Assembly: GCA_963662175.1 (NCBI GenBank)
Contig: OY759216.1
Coordinates: forward strand, 39,263,087-39,327,086
Reading direction: 5' to 3'
Length of the DNA stretch: 64,000 bases
Origin: Aradus depressus
Lineage: Eukaryota > Arthropoda > Insecta > Hemiptera > Aradidae
Shown here: positions 1 to 9,931 of the stretch, piece by piece
How the letters are laid out: each line of letters starts with the position of its first letter
How positions within the stretch are numbered: position 1 is the stretch's first letter
Program-made: the position numbers and the translations under genes
Notes under the pieces: model-generated
Told to the model about the DNA's origin: nothing
The model's input: only the letters and a program-made list of their open reading frames with translations
Database searches by the model: none

Positions 1-420
1 TTAAGTAATTCTTTGAAATTGGTTGAATTACAATTACACAAGATGGAGAAACGTTTTTAAATTCATGGAAGACCTGCCTTCAATCTAATTTCTCTTTATA
101 TCATATTAATAATTATAATTATTAAATCGTACATCCTTCGAAAAGAGACTTTGTCAAGGAAACGAGTCTAACAAAATTTGTAATTGTTTTTAATTTTATT
201 TTCTTAATAAGGCTGTTTCTTAAAAATTAATAATTTCATCCTTTGTTTAATTATGACCTTGTTAACTTTGCCCTGTTATTTACCGTAGTACTAACTTCTA
301 TTGTTTTTTAAGTACTAATTGCTTTACTTGTGCAACATAATTTCGGGAATTATGCCTTGTTGTCTTGTTTCGCAACATACTATGTACATACATAGTTATT
401 TCTTCTGCTATACGAATATA
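1..420. other. AT-rich intergenic, nothing recognised
   Basis: No open frame, no clear repeat boundary and no RNA-like motif seen on either strand. Confidence 0.5.
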
Positions 421-530
421 GGGTAAGTTATGTCGTTGTTTTCACCTAAATTTCATGTTTTTCGACCCCCTGATTACAAAACTGAAAAAAAAAAAAAAAA
501 AACTGAACACGATATAATGAATACATCGAC
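421..530. repeat. P140 end fragment
   Basis: Starts with the P140 end motif 'gggtaagttatgt', followed by the 'tttcatgtttttcgaccccc' segment and an A-run at 485-501. Both recur at the ends of the other P140 copies listed below. Confidence 0.5.
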
Positions 531-547
531 AATTTTATACATTATGT

Positions 548-1478
548 CCAAAATTCCTCCAAAATCAAAACTCACAATATCCAAAATTATCAAAATTGAG
601 ATGACAGTGGTCGTTTTTGAAATTTTTTGAGCTGAATTCAAAAATGGCGTTGGTTAGAATCAAAAGTCACCACATCCTAGGTATAATGGGCCTAGAGACG
701 TTGAGGGTTGGAGTCCAGAAAGCAGTATTTGCAAGCATAACCTGTTCAAAGGGGTTTATTTTGTGCTGTATTTTTTTGTACAATTACAACATGCTAATAT
801 TTTTACCTATGCTTTATGTAAAATTATAATTATATGTCAATTTTAATCATTTTTCATTTTTTAAAAAGTTGTAATAATTGTAACAATTAATTTTTACTTT
901 GCATTTGAAAATGTTGAATGGTTTTGATTTATTTATACATGTTTGAGAAAGTTGGTAACAAAACTCACATTATCCTATGTGGTGGGAATCAAAACTCACA
1001 TTATCCAAACATTGGTTTCAAAACTAACATTATCCTATGTGGTGGGAATCAAAACTCACATTATCCAAACATTGGTTTCAAAACTAACATTATCCTATGT
1101 GGTGGGAATCAAAACTCACATTATCCAAACATTGGTTTCAAAACTAACATTATCCTATGTGGTGGGAATCAAAACTCACATTATCCAAACATTGGTTTCA
1201 AAACTAACATTATCCTATGTGGTGGGAATCAAAACTCACATTATCCAAACATTGGTTTCAAAACTAACATTACTGCTATTTTACTGCTTTTATTTTTATA
1301 ACGCTATATAAAAATCCGTTTTTTTTTTTTGTATTTATTTAATTTTAAAGTGCTAACAAGGATGTAAAGAAACCATTTGCAAGAACTGGCGAAGCAAATT
1401 GTAGTCGAGAGCGGTTTTTGGCAAATTCCCAAAATTTTGATTTTTGGATATTGTGAGTTTTGATTTTGGTGGAAATTG
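548..1478. repeat. Foldback unit with minisatellite inside
   Basis: 548-586 and 1431-1478 are inverted copies of one ~45-bp segment containing 'atcaaaactcacaatatcc'. Between them lies a 60-bp tandem array whose unit contains nearly the same words, 'atcaaaactcacattatcc'. This suggests the array grew from the arm sequence (inference). Confidence 0.6.
961..1270. repeat. 60-bp tandem repeat, 5 copies
   Basis: Five units with an exact 60-bp period run from 961 to 1260 and a sixth begins at 1261. Copies 2-5 are identical and copy 1 differs at one base (ctcac/ctaac). Because 60 is divisible by 3, two plus-strand frames stay open (918-1301 and 943-1311) and give periodic 20-residue proteins. I regard those as artefacts, not genes. 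The lack of divergence points to recent expansion. Confidence 0.95.
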
Positions 1479-1519
1479 AAAATTGAAATGAAAACATGAA
1501 AATGAAGTGTAGCCTTGCT

Positions 1520-1925
1520 CGTTGCTAAAACGGGTTTTCTTCTTTTCTAATTTCCATGATTATCAATGTTTCTGTTTAGTAATGTATTCATATTTAACTT
1601 TAATTTGTATTTGTGTACGTTCATGTTTATGGTTAACAATGTATCTATATTTAATTTTAATGTTGATTAATGTATTCATTCATGTATTCAGTCAGGTTCA
1701 ATTTTTAACTTGTTACAATGTCTATTTTAACGTCCAGTAATGTTTATCAACACACTAATTTTGTTTAATTGTGATTCTAATTTTGATTCCCCCCCATGTT
1801 TGTAGGCCCTGATGATATAAAATATATCGAAACGTTGGCGTTTGAATAGTGTTTTGCCTGTTTTCTTCCATCTTTGACTGACCCTCAATATTCCTACAAT
1901 TAGAATCTACAGTCACTAATCAACA
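1520..1925 (+). repeat. Family B repeat copy
   Basis: Contains 'taggccctgatgatataaaa' and 'gaaacgttggcgtttgaata', shared with both arms at 44165-44590, plus an upstream segment around 1690-1770 that recurs inverted at 44340-44400. 1540-1690 carries a loose internal repeat of 'taatgtattcatatttaa'. Confidence 0.7.
1806..1839 (+). ncRNA. Hammerhead-like motif, family B (degenerate)
   Basis: Helix I strands GCC (1806-1808) and GGC (1837-1839) pair. The core CTGATGA is at 1809-1815 and GAA follows helix II. Three bases are missing at the base of helix II compared with the copy at 44477-44513. Confidence 0.35.
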
Positions 1926-1969
1926 TCTACATTTTCAAATAATGTTTGCTTCCTTAAACGTCCATTTTC

Positions 1970-2300
1970 TTTAAAAAACATGATAGGGTTTTCATTTCCC
2001 AGCTATTCCAAGTATAAGGTAAGTTATTTAATCGGTCAGAAATTCGGTGTTGTTTTTAAATTTCATGTTTTTCGATTCTCTGTTTCCAATATAGAATAAA
2101 TAATGTTAAAGCACCGGAAATATTTATTTATATTTAGCGCTAAATAATTAACTAAGTTTTCTCTTTCCCTCTAAAACAAATCGACCGTTGGGCTAATAGT
2201 CAATAGACTTCGGAATGCTCACAATAAATATTGTGTTTTTACATCGGCAGTTATTAGAGTTTAGGTTTTAAACATGAAATTTCGTAAAAATCAACATAAA
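1970..2300. repeat. P140 fragments
   Basis: 1995-2085 holds the 'cccagctattccaagtataa' end motif and the 'tttcatgtttttcgattctc' segment. 2170-2285 holds 'aatcgaccgttgggctaa' and 'acatcggcagttattagag'. The pieces are short and diverged. Confidence 0.5.
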
Positions 2301-2879
2301 ATGTTGATAGTTTACATAACTTCCCCTATACATTGTGTAGTTGGTAAAGTAGAAATACAAGCCCAACGATTAGTAACGGACAAAGGTTGCCAGGTGGGTC
2401 ACGTGATGACTCTAAAAAAACACCTTTCTGAGTCCCTTTGGGTGTGGCCATATCTTCTTCCATTTTGTTTGTCCAAGACTACCTCGAAATCTGGCCCCCA
2501 ATTGGGCTCGGCTAATAGCCTTCGGGGTACATTCCCTGCTAAAAGTCCACACCAAATAATATGGCGTCTCAAAATTAGGAGGGGGGGGGGGGAAGAGTGG
2601 GGGCGAAGTAATTACACGAAGCTTCCTCGCTTTTAAAAAAAACCTACCTTTAATTATTGTTCAGCTAATTATTATCATTATCTGTATTTTGTTGAGCGTA
2701 AACGTTTTTTTCATTACAAATTTATATGAGAAATTCTGTTCCCTTCCGACAAAAAATTAATTTTTGGAAGATCATTGCAGGTCGAGGGCACCGGTAAGTG
2801 ACAGCTCAAAACTGACTTCAGTTTGGTTCCAAACCTCAAAATCAATCTATAATATCGTCGCTTAAGCAGTTTGTCTATT
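2301..2879. other. Diverged repeat DNA, no gene
   Basis: A 120-residue open frame (2274-2636) has biased composition and begins inside a P140 fragment, so I do not call it a gene. 'atggcgtctcaaaatt' plus a G-run at 2560-2592 resembles the interior of the Helitron at 51730-52725. Confidence 0.4.
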
Positions 2880-3207
2880 GGCAGTTATTGTGACTCATGC
2901 CCAGGCTTTAACAACGAGGTCATATCGCCTACTACCACAGCGCTCTTTCATTGCTGTGGTGGATATGAGCCCGACTCTAATATGGGAGTCCTAAATTTTG
3001 CCTACCAAGGTTTTTCTGGGCTAGGGATTATTAACGAGTACCTAACATCGTTCCGGCTCGAGACCATCGCATAACACCCGAAGGATGGCGAGCTCATGGT
3101 TTTTTCAAATCCCAGATAAAAAATCTAAAGGCCATGGCTGGGTTTCGAACCGTCGATCTTGAGATCAGAAGGCAAGCATGCTTCCTTTGAACTACCAGTG
3201 CCCAATT
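2880..3207 (-). repeat. SINE1 (tRNA-derived), diverged full length
   Basis: Minus strand. The head at ~3207 has a decayed A box, and the B box (complement of 'gggtttcgaacc') is at 3141-3152. The body and tail end at 'tgactcatgcccaggc' near 2890. It is one of the older copies; see the copies at 3948 and 47768 for the family description. Confidence 0.8.
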
Positions 3208-3640
3208 GTACGTTGAATACATTTCGATCACCTTTTTTGAATTATAGTGCATTGTGCCTGGATGCTAGGCCTAGGTCGGTATGGAGTCTAGGTCTCAACG
3301 CAGCATAAGTCGGTACGTAGCCTATTTCGGCACATAGCCGAGGTCGTAACGTAGTCGGTACGTAGTTTAGTAGGTCGGTACGTAGCCTAGATCGGTGCTG
3401 TGGTGCTGCAAAATGGCTTAGTTAAACGAGGGTAGTCTCCCATTGGTTGCTGACTTAGGGCTGGGGTGACGTAGCCTGGGTAACCATTAGCCCTTGATGG
3501 GGGCAAAAATGCAACGGACCAACCCTCCCTCTTCCGACCCTTCCCTCCTTAATTTACTAACCGCCCCTCAAATAAACACGGTCATGACCGGCCATTTAAA
3601 TCAGAAGTGTTGAAATTACAAAAAAAAAAAAAAAAAAAAA
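3208..3640. other. Degenerate short tandem DNA and poly(A)
   Basis: 3255-3395 carries an irregular repeat of 'taggtcggtacgtagcct'-like words. 3619-3646 is a long A-run. 3425-3600 is GC-richer with no recognisable coding. Confidence 0.5.
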
Positions 3641-3947
3641 AAAAAACTTCAAATATGAAATTTCATGTCGATACATTCATTACATCGGCAGTTATTGATG
3701 TTTTTGAGTTGAACCCCCCTTCCTTCTGATCCCCTTTTCCCTTCTACCGATTCCGCTGAAAATTAATAAATATCGTCCTTATGGGGTTTCGTTCTCATAT
3801 ATAAAATTTCGTGTCGTTACATCCATTAGTGTTTTGTGTGAATCCTTTCCCCTAATCCTCCATTTCCCTATTGTAGGTTTGGCTGAAAATCAATAGTTTC
3901 CATCGTTAGAGGGTTCTGGATACACATATAAAATTTTGTGTGTTATA

Positions 3948-4295
3948 GGTTAGGTTTTATGACTCATGCCCGGGCTTTAACTACGAGGTCATATCGCCGA
4001 CTACCAGAGCGCTCTTTCGTCACTCTAGTGGACATGAGCCCGACTCTACAATGGGAGTCCTAAATTTTGCCTACCCTAAATTTTTATTCACCTAGGGTAG
4101 GGGTCTTTAATACCCCTTTAATACCTGACATCGTACAGGCTCAGGACCATCGCTTAACGTCACATCCGAAGGACGACGTGCTTAAGTTTATTCTACCTCC
4201 CAGATAAAATAAACTAAGGGCCTCGGTCGGGTTACGAACCCACGTTCTTGAGCTCAGAAGTCAAGCACGCATAGCACTGAGCCACCGGCGCCCTC
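3948..4295 (-). repeat. SINE1 with 12-bp target duplication
   Basis: Full-length copy on the minus strand. The tRNA-like head is at the right end: 'ggcgcc', a decayed A box, and a B box read as 'gttacgaaccc' on the plus strand. The 3' tail at the left reads 'ggttaggttttatgac', so on the element strand it ends AAAACCTAACC. The 12-bp repeat TTGTGTGTTATA flanks it at 3936-3947 and 4296-4307, as expected for target-primed reverse transcription. Confidence 0.9.
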
Positions 4296-4506
4296 TTGTG
4301 TGTTATATTCATTCTTTCGAAAGTTACTGTGTTCACAGGCAGACTTTTTTCATTTTTGGTACAAGAGATCGGAATAAATGAAATTTCGCTGAAACTTGCG
4401 TGTTGATGCATTCATTTTTCTTTATTATTCTTCCCCTAATCCCCCTCTTTCCTTTGGTCGATTTGGTTGAAAATCAATGGGTGACCTCGTTAGAGAGTTC
4501 TGGATT

Positions 4507-4507
<1 letters not shown>

Positions 4508-4557
<50 letters not shown>
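4508..4557. repeat. (TA)n microsatellite
   Basis: About 25 uninterrupted TA dinucleotides inside a P140 copy; they produce spurious IYIYIY reading frames. Confidence 0.95.
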
Positions 4558-4562
<5 letters not shown>

Positions 4563-4771
4563 TGTATCGTGTTCACAAACACACAGAGGGGAGACTCACA
4601 GACAGACAGAAATTATTTTTTCATATTTGGAATATGGAGATCGAAAAAACATAAAATTCCATTGAAAATTCCGCATCGAATTCTTGACCGATTACACAAA
4701 TTCCCTTGTACTTCGTATATCTGGGGAAGTAAAACATTATTTGAATCCTTGGCTGAGGGAAAAGTTCTTAG

Positions 4772-4839
4772 TAGGGATGGGTATCGATTAACAGATTAAT
4801 CGAAATAATCGATGTTTTATTGGTCGATACCCATCCCTA
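4772..4839. mobile_element. 68-bp hAT-type MITE
   Basis: Perfect 16-bp terminal inverted repeats TAGGGATGGGTATCGA lie at 4772-4787 and 4824-4839. Identical 8-bp duplications GTTCTTAG lie at 4764-4771 and 4840-4847. An 8-bp target duplication is characteristic of the hAT superfamily. The body between the repeats is only 36 bp, so it is non-autonomous. A related end, 'tagggatgtgcatcgatgg', occurs at 43945. Confidence 0.9.
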
Positions 4840-4847
4840 GTTCTTAG

Positions 4848-5216
4848 TTGTTGAGAGAGCCTGAAGCCAAGCACTCTACCACTTATAAAGTTAAGTAGAT
4901 TGTTTTATTACTTCATGGACAAAGGTTTCATACATGAATGCTCAGTACAGTTATCTGTTCGAAAGGTTATCGTGTTAGTACCATCATTAAGAAATGTTAT
5001 TAATATGTTAATGACATTCACCTGACATTCTCACTATCCTAACGGAGTACTAACACAAGAAGATTATAAAAAAAAAAAGTAATAAGAAAAAAAATTCTAT
5101 TTCATAATTACTGCTAAAGAAAACCATAGCGGTTCTCTGATTTACCACACATTCTGTCGGAGTCCCTTATGGAGAGGCGAGGGTCGGCAAGCAGCCTTTA
5201 TTACCTATAACATAAG
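4848..5216. other. No recognised feature
   Basis: AT-rich, with A-runs at 5071-5080; no convincing frames. Confidence 0.4.
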
Positions 5217-5449
5217 AGGGCACCGTTAGCTCAGTGGTATGCGTGCTTGCTTACTGAGCACAAGATGGCTCAGAACCCGGCCGAGGCTCTTAGTTCATTC
5301 CGTCCTTCGGATGGGACGTTAATTGATAGTCCCGAGTCTGTACGATGTCAGTTACTCGCTAAAGACCCCTATCTTATGTGAATAAAAATTTAGATTAGGC
5401 AAAATTTAGGACTCCTATATTAGAGACGGGCTCATGTCATAATAACTAA
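5217..5449 (+). repeat. SINE1, internally deleted
   Basis: A box 'tagctcagtggtatg' at ~5228. The B box is decayed and about 100 bp of the body is missing. The tail is of the 'ataataactaacta' type rather than CCTAACC. Confidence 0.8.
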
Positions 5450-5469
5450 CTAATCTATAGGATAAGGAA

Positions 5470-5858
5470 GTACCTATTGTAATCATGCGAAAATGCGAGT
5501 TCGCGTTTTCAACGGATTTTCACGTTTCAAGGTCCCCTGAATACGTTTTGACCATTTTCGCGATGTCTGTATGATTGGAAAGTTGTGAGCGTTCTACCGT
5601 AATAATGATTGTAGCTATAGACTAGCAATTTGGAATGAAGTCACATGTACTAACTTAGATCTGATTAGATTTTTGCGGAAATCTGATGAAAGTTGAGAAA
5701 CACTATTCGGGGCCTAAGTACATTTTACAAGATAACTGACCTAATCGTATATCTTTTCAAGTAAAAGTTGTAGAAACGACTACTATAATTTATACGAAAT
5801 ATAATTTTTTTGCAGGTCGTCCGGTTTTTGAGATAGACCTACATGCCGAAAACCGTCC
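5470..5858. repeat. R2 repeat, left part
   Basis: Contains 'tgccgaaaaccgtcc' immediately before the piggyBac insertion. The family continues at 7567 with 'gttttgaaacacatttttt'. The same two blocks are contiguous in R2 copies near 7849 and 36705, which gives a natural empty-site comparison. Confidence 0.75.
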
Positions 5859-6318
5859 TTAACCCTCCGTGCGTCGCGCCTCTCCCCCAACAAAACTAGT
5901 CGCACCGCATCTACTAGATGCAACGACAACATTTATAGTTTTTTTTAAAATGTAATGTTGTATTTCGGGTTAAGAAGGTTAAAAATGATTAACACAACTA
6001 TTTGATGATTTTTTTTAAAATAAAAACTTTCACATTCGAAAATAACCCGCCTTTACATTTTAAAATTATTTCACAGCCTAATTAATAATTCACATTAATT
6101 TTTATTTAAGATTGTTTTTAGCTTAAGAAGACAACAACTTATTAAACATTAAAATTAAAGTAATAAAACGTGAAAATAAAAAATGTAAAACCTTATAGCT
6201 AAAATCAATAAAGGGTAACATTCATTTTGACCGTTACTTTTCAGGAACTTCGTGGAAACATAATTGCACTTATCACAACAATCGACTTATAAAAATAAAC
6301 GTAAACAATTTTCAAAAC

Positions 6319-6478
6319 ATGCCAGATCATACTTTTTCTGCGCAATTTAGGCACATAAATGACGCATGTTCCAGGCACAAATATTTGCCCCATTTTCGGC
6401 AGGTATATTTTGTACCTTCTTCGTTTGACGCTTTGTTGGCACGGTTCGCACAGTTTTTTTTTTTTTCTCTCTCCGTCG
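6319..6478 (-). pseudogene. piggyBac transposase C-terminal remnant
   Basis: Reading leftward from about 6478 to the stop near 6319, the minus strand encodes a frame resembling the cysteine-rich zinc-binding tail of piggyBac transposases. It includes the segments KASNEEGTKYTCRKWGKYLC, then EHASFMC and NC. One expected Cys is Trp (CRKWGKYLC in place of CxxCGKYLC). This domain normally recognises the element ends. It lies about 450 bp from the TTAA-bounded left terminus, a normal distance for a 3' end. Upstream coding is cut off by the MITE insertion. The family call rests on the TTAA termini together with this motif. Confidence 0.6.
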
Positions 6479-6575
6479 TCACACTTTCCGTTTGGTTTGT
6501 TCTGAAAAAGATGAATCTGTTACCTCAAGCAATATATTTTGACGATTTATACCAATAAATAAATAAATAATTTAA

Positions 6576-7320
6576 TGTAGGTATTTTAATAATTCCAAAT
6601 ATTGGCCCAATTTGGTCTCATTCTATTTAATTTATTTTTTCTAAAAAATGAGGGGGACGAATATTTAAATATAATATAAATTTAAATATAAAATAATTTT
6701 AAATTATGATTTTTATAAAGCAATGGAATAATTAATATGACATATAGTCAAAATAAGACTATATCAGAAATGATATAAAAATCCAAGTAATTGATGATAT
6801 ATAAAAAACTGTTTTTAAATAAATCGATAACTAATTAACCTCCAATTGTTTATCCAAATAGGAACTACATATATATAAAAACATACAGTATTGAACCAAA
6901 AATCATGATAAAAAAAGGTATTTTTACAATTTAATTCTAATAATTTCAATAATTATAATTAATATTAAACATATACAGTGAGATATTTTAGAAATACTTG
7001 TTTTCCAGATGCACAATAAAGATGTAGAAATATATGTTAAAATTTTGACACTATGTTATATAAAAAATAAATAAATAAATAATGTTTCATAGCATAACAA
7101 GAAATGGAGAATGTTATAATGTAAGTAAGAGAGACAAGATTTTAGACATTATATTAAACTAACATTGTTAATTTTATACATTCATCTATGTAATATTTTT
7201 CAGTTTGTACTTGAAAATGTCCTGATGGATGAAATATTGTATTTCTAAATGAAGAAAAAATAAACTAAATAGAATGAGACCAAAAAGGGCCAATATTTGG
7301 GAATTATTAAAATACCTACA
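6576..7320. mobile_element. 745-bp TTAA MITE nested in piggyBac
   Basis: TTAA duplications at 6572-6575 and 7321-7324. The terminal inverted repeats begin TGTAGGTATTTTAATAATTC and extend imperfectly for about 75 bp (6576-6650 against 7246-7320). The interior is very AT-rich and non-coding. It is probably mobilised by a piggyBac-type transposase (inference from the TTAA target). Confidence 0.85.
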
Positions 7321-7566
7321 TTAAATGGTCTCTAAAAATCGTATATTTTGATACGAATTGAAGATAAATAAATTATAAAAAACTTACATGGTTGGTCGCG
7401 GTGCATCTGCAGGATGTTTTGGTCTGTGGCGACGGAGACCCGTGAAAGGGTTGAGATGGTATATTCGGAGAATTGGAGGAGGTTAGGAAGGATAAGTCCC
7501 CATCTAACATCCGTTCGTAGAACCATAAAGAAAAGTAGGCTTCACATCTTACTAACGGAAGGTTAA

Positions 7567-7880
7567 ATGTAGTTTTGAAACACATTTTTTAGACGTTTCC
7601 ATGATTTAACCGAAAGCGGGTTCATCCTATCAAAGAAATGGTTTCTTACCAAAAATATTTCTCATTAATTTTCCAATTGCTAATAATTGTCACATGTGCT
7701 AGATTAGAGTTTGGCCAAAATTCGACGAACATTTTACTTCGGGGCCTAAACACATTTCACAAGATACCGCATATTTTTATGACCTAATATAAGTTGTTAT
7801 TCAAATAAAAGTTGAGACAGACAGTTTGCGAAATGCATACTAAAAACCGTCTTAAAATGTCCTTTTGAAACCCATTTTTT
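7567..7880. repeat. R2 repeat, right part
   Basis: Resumes the R2 unit interrupted at 5858, then a second block with 'aaaaccgtcttaaaatgtcc' at 7847-7866. An R3-type end 'gatctgtaagcgtggttggt' follows at 7952-7971. Confidence 0.65.
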
Positions 7881-8090
7881 TAGATGCTTCCCTACACGAA
7901 AACTGTTATAATTATCGAAATGATTTTGAGAAGGGGGAGGTGGAGAGAGAATGATCTGTAAGCGTGGTTGGTATTTTTCTCATTCTGTGTCAATGTAAGT
8001 TCTCTTATTTATTATATAATAATTTATTTTACCAATTATATATTTTGCCCCTACTGAGAATGTTGACGCACCTCTGTTATACATGATCCT

Positions 8091-8806
8091 GGTAAGGGAG
8101 TGAGCAAATCCTAGGAAACTGCAAGAAGATTGAACTCTACTGGGTTCCCGGAGACTCGGGGATCCAAGGAAACGAAGAGGCAAACCGACTAGCCAAGGAA
8201 GGTTCAAGTAAGCCTTTTATGGGGCCAGAGCCGGTGCTGGGAATATCTCGGGAGGCATACCGAACCCGAATCCAAGAATGGACTAAGGACCTTTTGGAGC
8301 GTTCATGGAGAGAAAAGACCACATGCAGGCAGTCGAAGATGTTCCTGGGAGGGGAGTCCAGAGTTCTGAAAGACGGGATCCTGAACCTCAAAAGGAACGA
8401 GCTTAGGCAACTGATTGGAGTTCTCACAGGACATGGTCCGTTCAATAGACACCTACACACTGTGGCAGTCAGGGACAGTCCTACCTGCGATAGATGTGGG
8501 GAAGAAGACGAAACGGCGGCACACTTCCTGGACATCTGCTCGGGATATGCGCGAATAAGATTCCGCATCTTTGGTGGAGATGTAATCGCAGAGGAGGACT
8601 TTAGAAGATTGGACTATGAGAGCATTCTCAGGTTCATTAAGGAAACTGGGAGACTGAGCACTTCATGATGGGCTTGGTTCAGGTAGTATAAGTATAAACA
8701 TACAGGTAATATTATAAGGGGGAAGCCCAGCGCTTTTAGGGAAGGGATAAGAGCACTGGATGCTTAGGTCCCTAGGTGTAAAACACCAGCCCACCACATA
8801 TATATA
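8091..8806 (+). mobile_element. 5'-truncated non-LTR retrotransposon with 14-bp TSD
   Basis: The 14-bp sequence TTATACATGATCCT occurs at 8077-8090 and 8807-8820, bracketing the insert exactly. The insert starts inside an RNase H domain, carries the end of the polyprotein frame, then ~140 bp of 3' UTR and a short TA-rich tail. This is a typical dead-on-arrival product of target-primed reverse transcription. Confidence 0.92.
8096..8668 (+). CDS. LINE ORF2 C-terminus: RNase H end plus CCHC
   Basis: An open frame of 190 codons with no own start; the insertion truncated the protein. Residues ~15-30 match the last RNase H block: WVPG, then DSGIQGNEEANRLAKEG. Intact enzymes have GH where this has GD and AD where this has AN, so the conserved His and a catalytic Asp are both replaced. 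Around residues 130-150 is a zinc motif C-x2-C-x8-H-x4-C (CDRCGEEDETAAHFLDIC), common after RNase H in jockey/I-type elements. The frame ends at TGA 8666-8668. The long open frame fits a recent insertion, but the protein cannot have RNase H activity. Confidence 0.88.
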   Translation, partial: GSEQILGNCKKIELYWVPGDSGIQGNEEANRLAKEGSSKPFMGPEPVLGISREAYRTRIQEWTKDLLERSWREKTTCRQSKMFLGGESRVLKDGILNLKRNELRQLIGVLTGHGPFNRHLHTVAVRDSPTCDRCGEEDETAAHFLDICSGYARIRFRIFGGDVIAEEDFRRLDYESILRFIKETGRLSTS

Positions 8807-8820
8807 TTATACATGATCCT

Positions 8821-9110
8821 TGATACTTCTGATATGAACCGATGGAACTCTTCAGCTTGGCTACTTACTGACCCAGCTTCCCCATTGTCTTATCTACTTA
8901 TGTAATAAATTCTCTGGGCTATGTATTTTAACATACATGATAAATTGTACACCGACAAAGTTTCTACTGAGGCATAACATGAATTCATCAAGTTGGATAT
9001 GCAAATAATAAAGTCCTCTTAACAACTTAAAGCTGTATTTTCATGATGTTCAGGGAAAATCCTCTATGCATATTATTAGTTTAGAATTGATAACATTGAA
9101 ATAAGCCTTC
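8821..9110. other. No recognised feature
   Basis: AT-rich, no frames or repeat ends identified. Confidence 0.4.
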
Positions 9111-9792
9111 TTTTGATCGGTTATGTATTTCTCATGCACGAATTAATCAATTATGTATCCTTCCAAAGCCAATCGACCCTTCGGACTAAAAATCAATATT
9201 AGACTTACATTGTGGATTCTGAATACTCATACTAATTTTTGTATCGATACATTCATTACATCGGCAGATATTTGGGTATTTAAGGAGCCCCCTTCTCTGG
9301 TCTACCCTTTCCCTTCGATTTCACGGAAAATTAATAGGTGCCATCCTTATGGGGTTTTTAATTTAAATATAAAGTTTTATGTCGATATATTCTTTACAAC
9401 GGCAGTTATTAGAGTTTTTGAGTTAACCCTCTCCCCTAATCCCTCTCCGTCCTTTGACCGATTTGACTGAAAATCGATAGGTTTTGTCCTTATAGGGTTT
9501 TGGTCACACATATAAAATTTCGTGACGATACATTCATTCTATCGGCAGTTATTACAGTATGTATCTTAGCCTTCCCCCTAATCCCCCCCTTCCCTTTGGT
9601 CGATTTGGCTGAAAATCAATAGGTTCCATCGTTAGAAGGTTCTGGATACACATATAAAATTTTGTGTCGTTACATTCTATCAAAAGTTACCGTGTTCATT
9701 GACAACCTTTTTTTCCTTTATGGTACAAGGGATCGGAAGATATGAAATTCCGCTGAAAACTTAAAATTGAATTTCTGACTGATTACACAAGA
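9111..9792. repeat. P140 copy (clearest internal periodicity)
   Basis: The word 'cggcag' (or its decayed form) recurs at 9262, 9400, 9543 and ~9681, giving a spacing of 138-143 bp. Each block adds a pyrimidine tract, 'ctgaaaatcaataggt' and 'acacatataaaatttcgtg'. The copy therefore consists of about four head-to-tail blocks. Confidence 0.85.
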
Positions 9793-9824
9793 ATTTTCTA
9801 TTTCACAAATGTATATGTATAATA

Positions 9825-9862
9825 TGGGAGTACTTTCGGTATTGCTACCACCTTCAGCCACG
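9825..9862 (-). ncRNA. Hammerhead-like motif, family C (core mutated)
   Basis: Mirror of the motif at 9932-9969. The core reads CTGAAGG, so the last core A is replaced. Helix II and the palindromic AGTACT are kept. Confidence 0.3.
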
Positions 9863-9931
9863 ACTTAACAATATTGTATTCGTCAAGTCGTGGCTGAAGA
9901 TGGGACTTAACAATATTGTATTCGTTAAGTC

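Larger units (their letters stand above)
3647..4763. repeat. P140 copy, split by a SINE and microsatellite
   Basis: Repeated blocks each contain 'acatcggcagttattg', a pyrimidine run such as 'ccccttttcccttctaccga', and 'gctgaaaattaata'. SINE1 (3948-4295) interrupts one block and a (TA)n tract lies at 4508-4557. The copy shows the P140 architecture well. Confidence 0.75.
5863..7562 (-). mobile_element. piggyBac-like DNA transposon, decayed
   Basis: Flanked by TTAA at 5859-5862 and 7563-7566. The ends are CCCTCCGT (left) and, read inward from the right, CCTTCCGT. Uninterrupted R2 copies elsewhere confirm the junction. It carries a C-terminal cysteine-rich transposase remnant on the minus strand and is itself interrupted by a TTAA-type MITE (6576-7320). 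The transposase DDE core is not visible, so the copy is non-functional. Confidence 0.85.

Noticed and set aside
918..1311. Two overlapping open frames of 122-127 codons with 20-residue repeats
   Set aside because: They exist only because the 60-bp unit is a multiple of three; two frames are open at once and no start context or domain is seen.
4400..4665. Coding frames through 4508-4557
   Set aside because: Driven by the (TA)n microsatellite (IYIYIY) inside a P140 copy.
8137..8568. Minus-strand 143-codon frame
   Set aside because: Antisense shadow of the LINE ORF2 fragment, which has family motifs on the plus strand.
9880..9920. A complete second hammerhead-like block in the family C foldback
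   Set aside because: Only the 5' part ('gtggctgaagatggga') is present; helix II and the GAA segment are missing.
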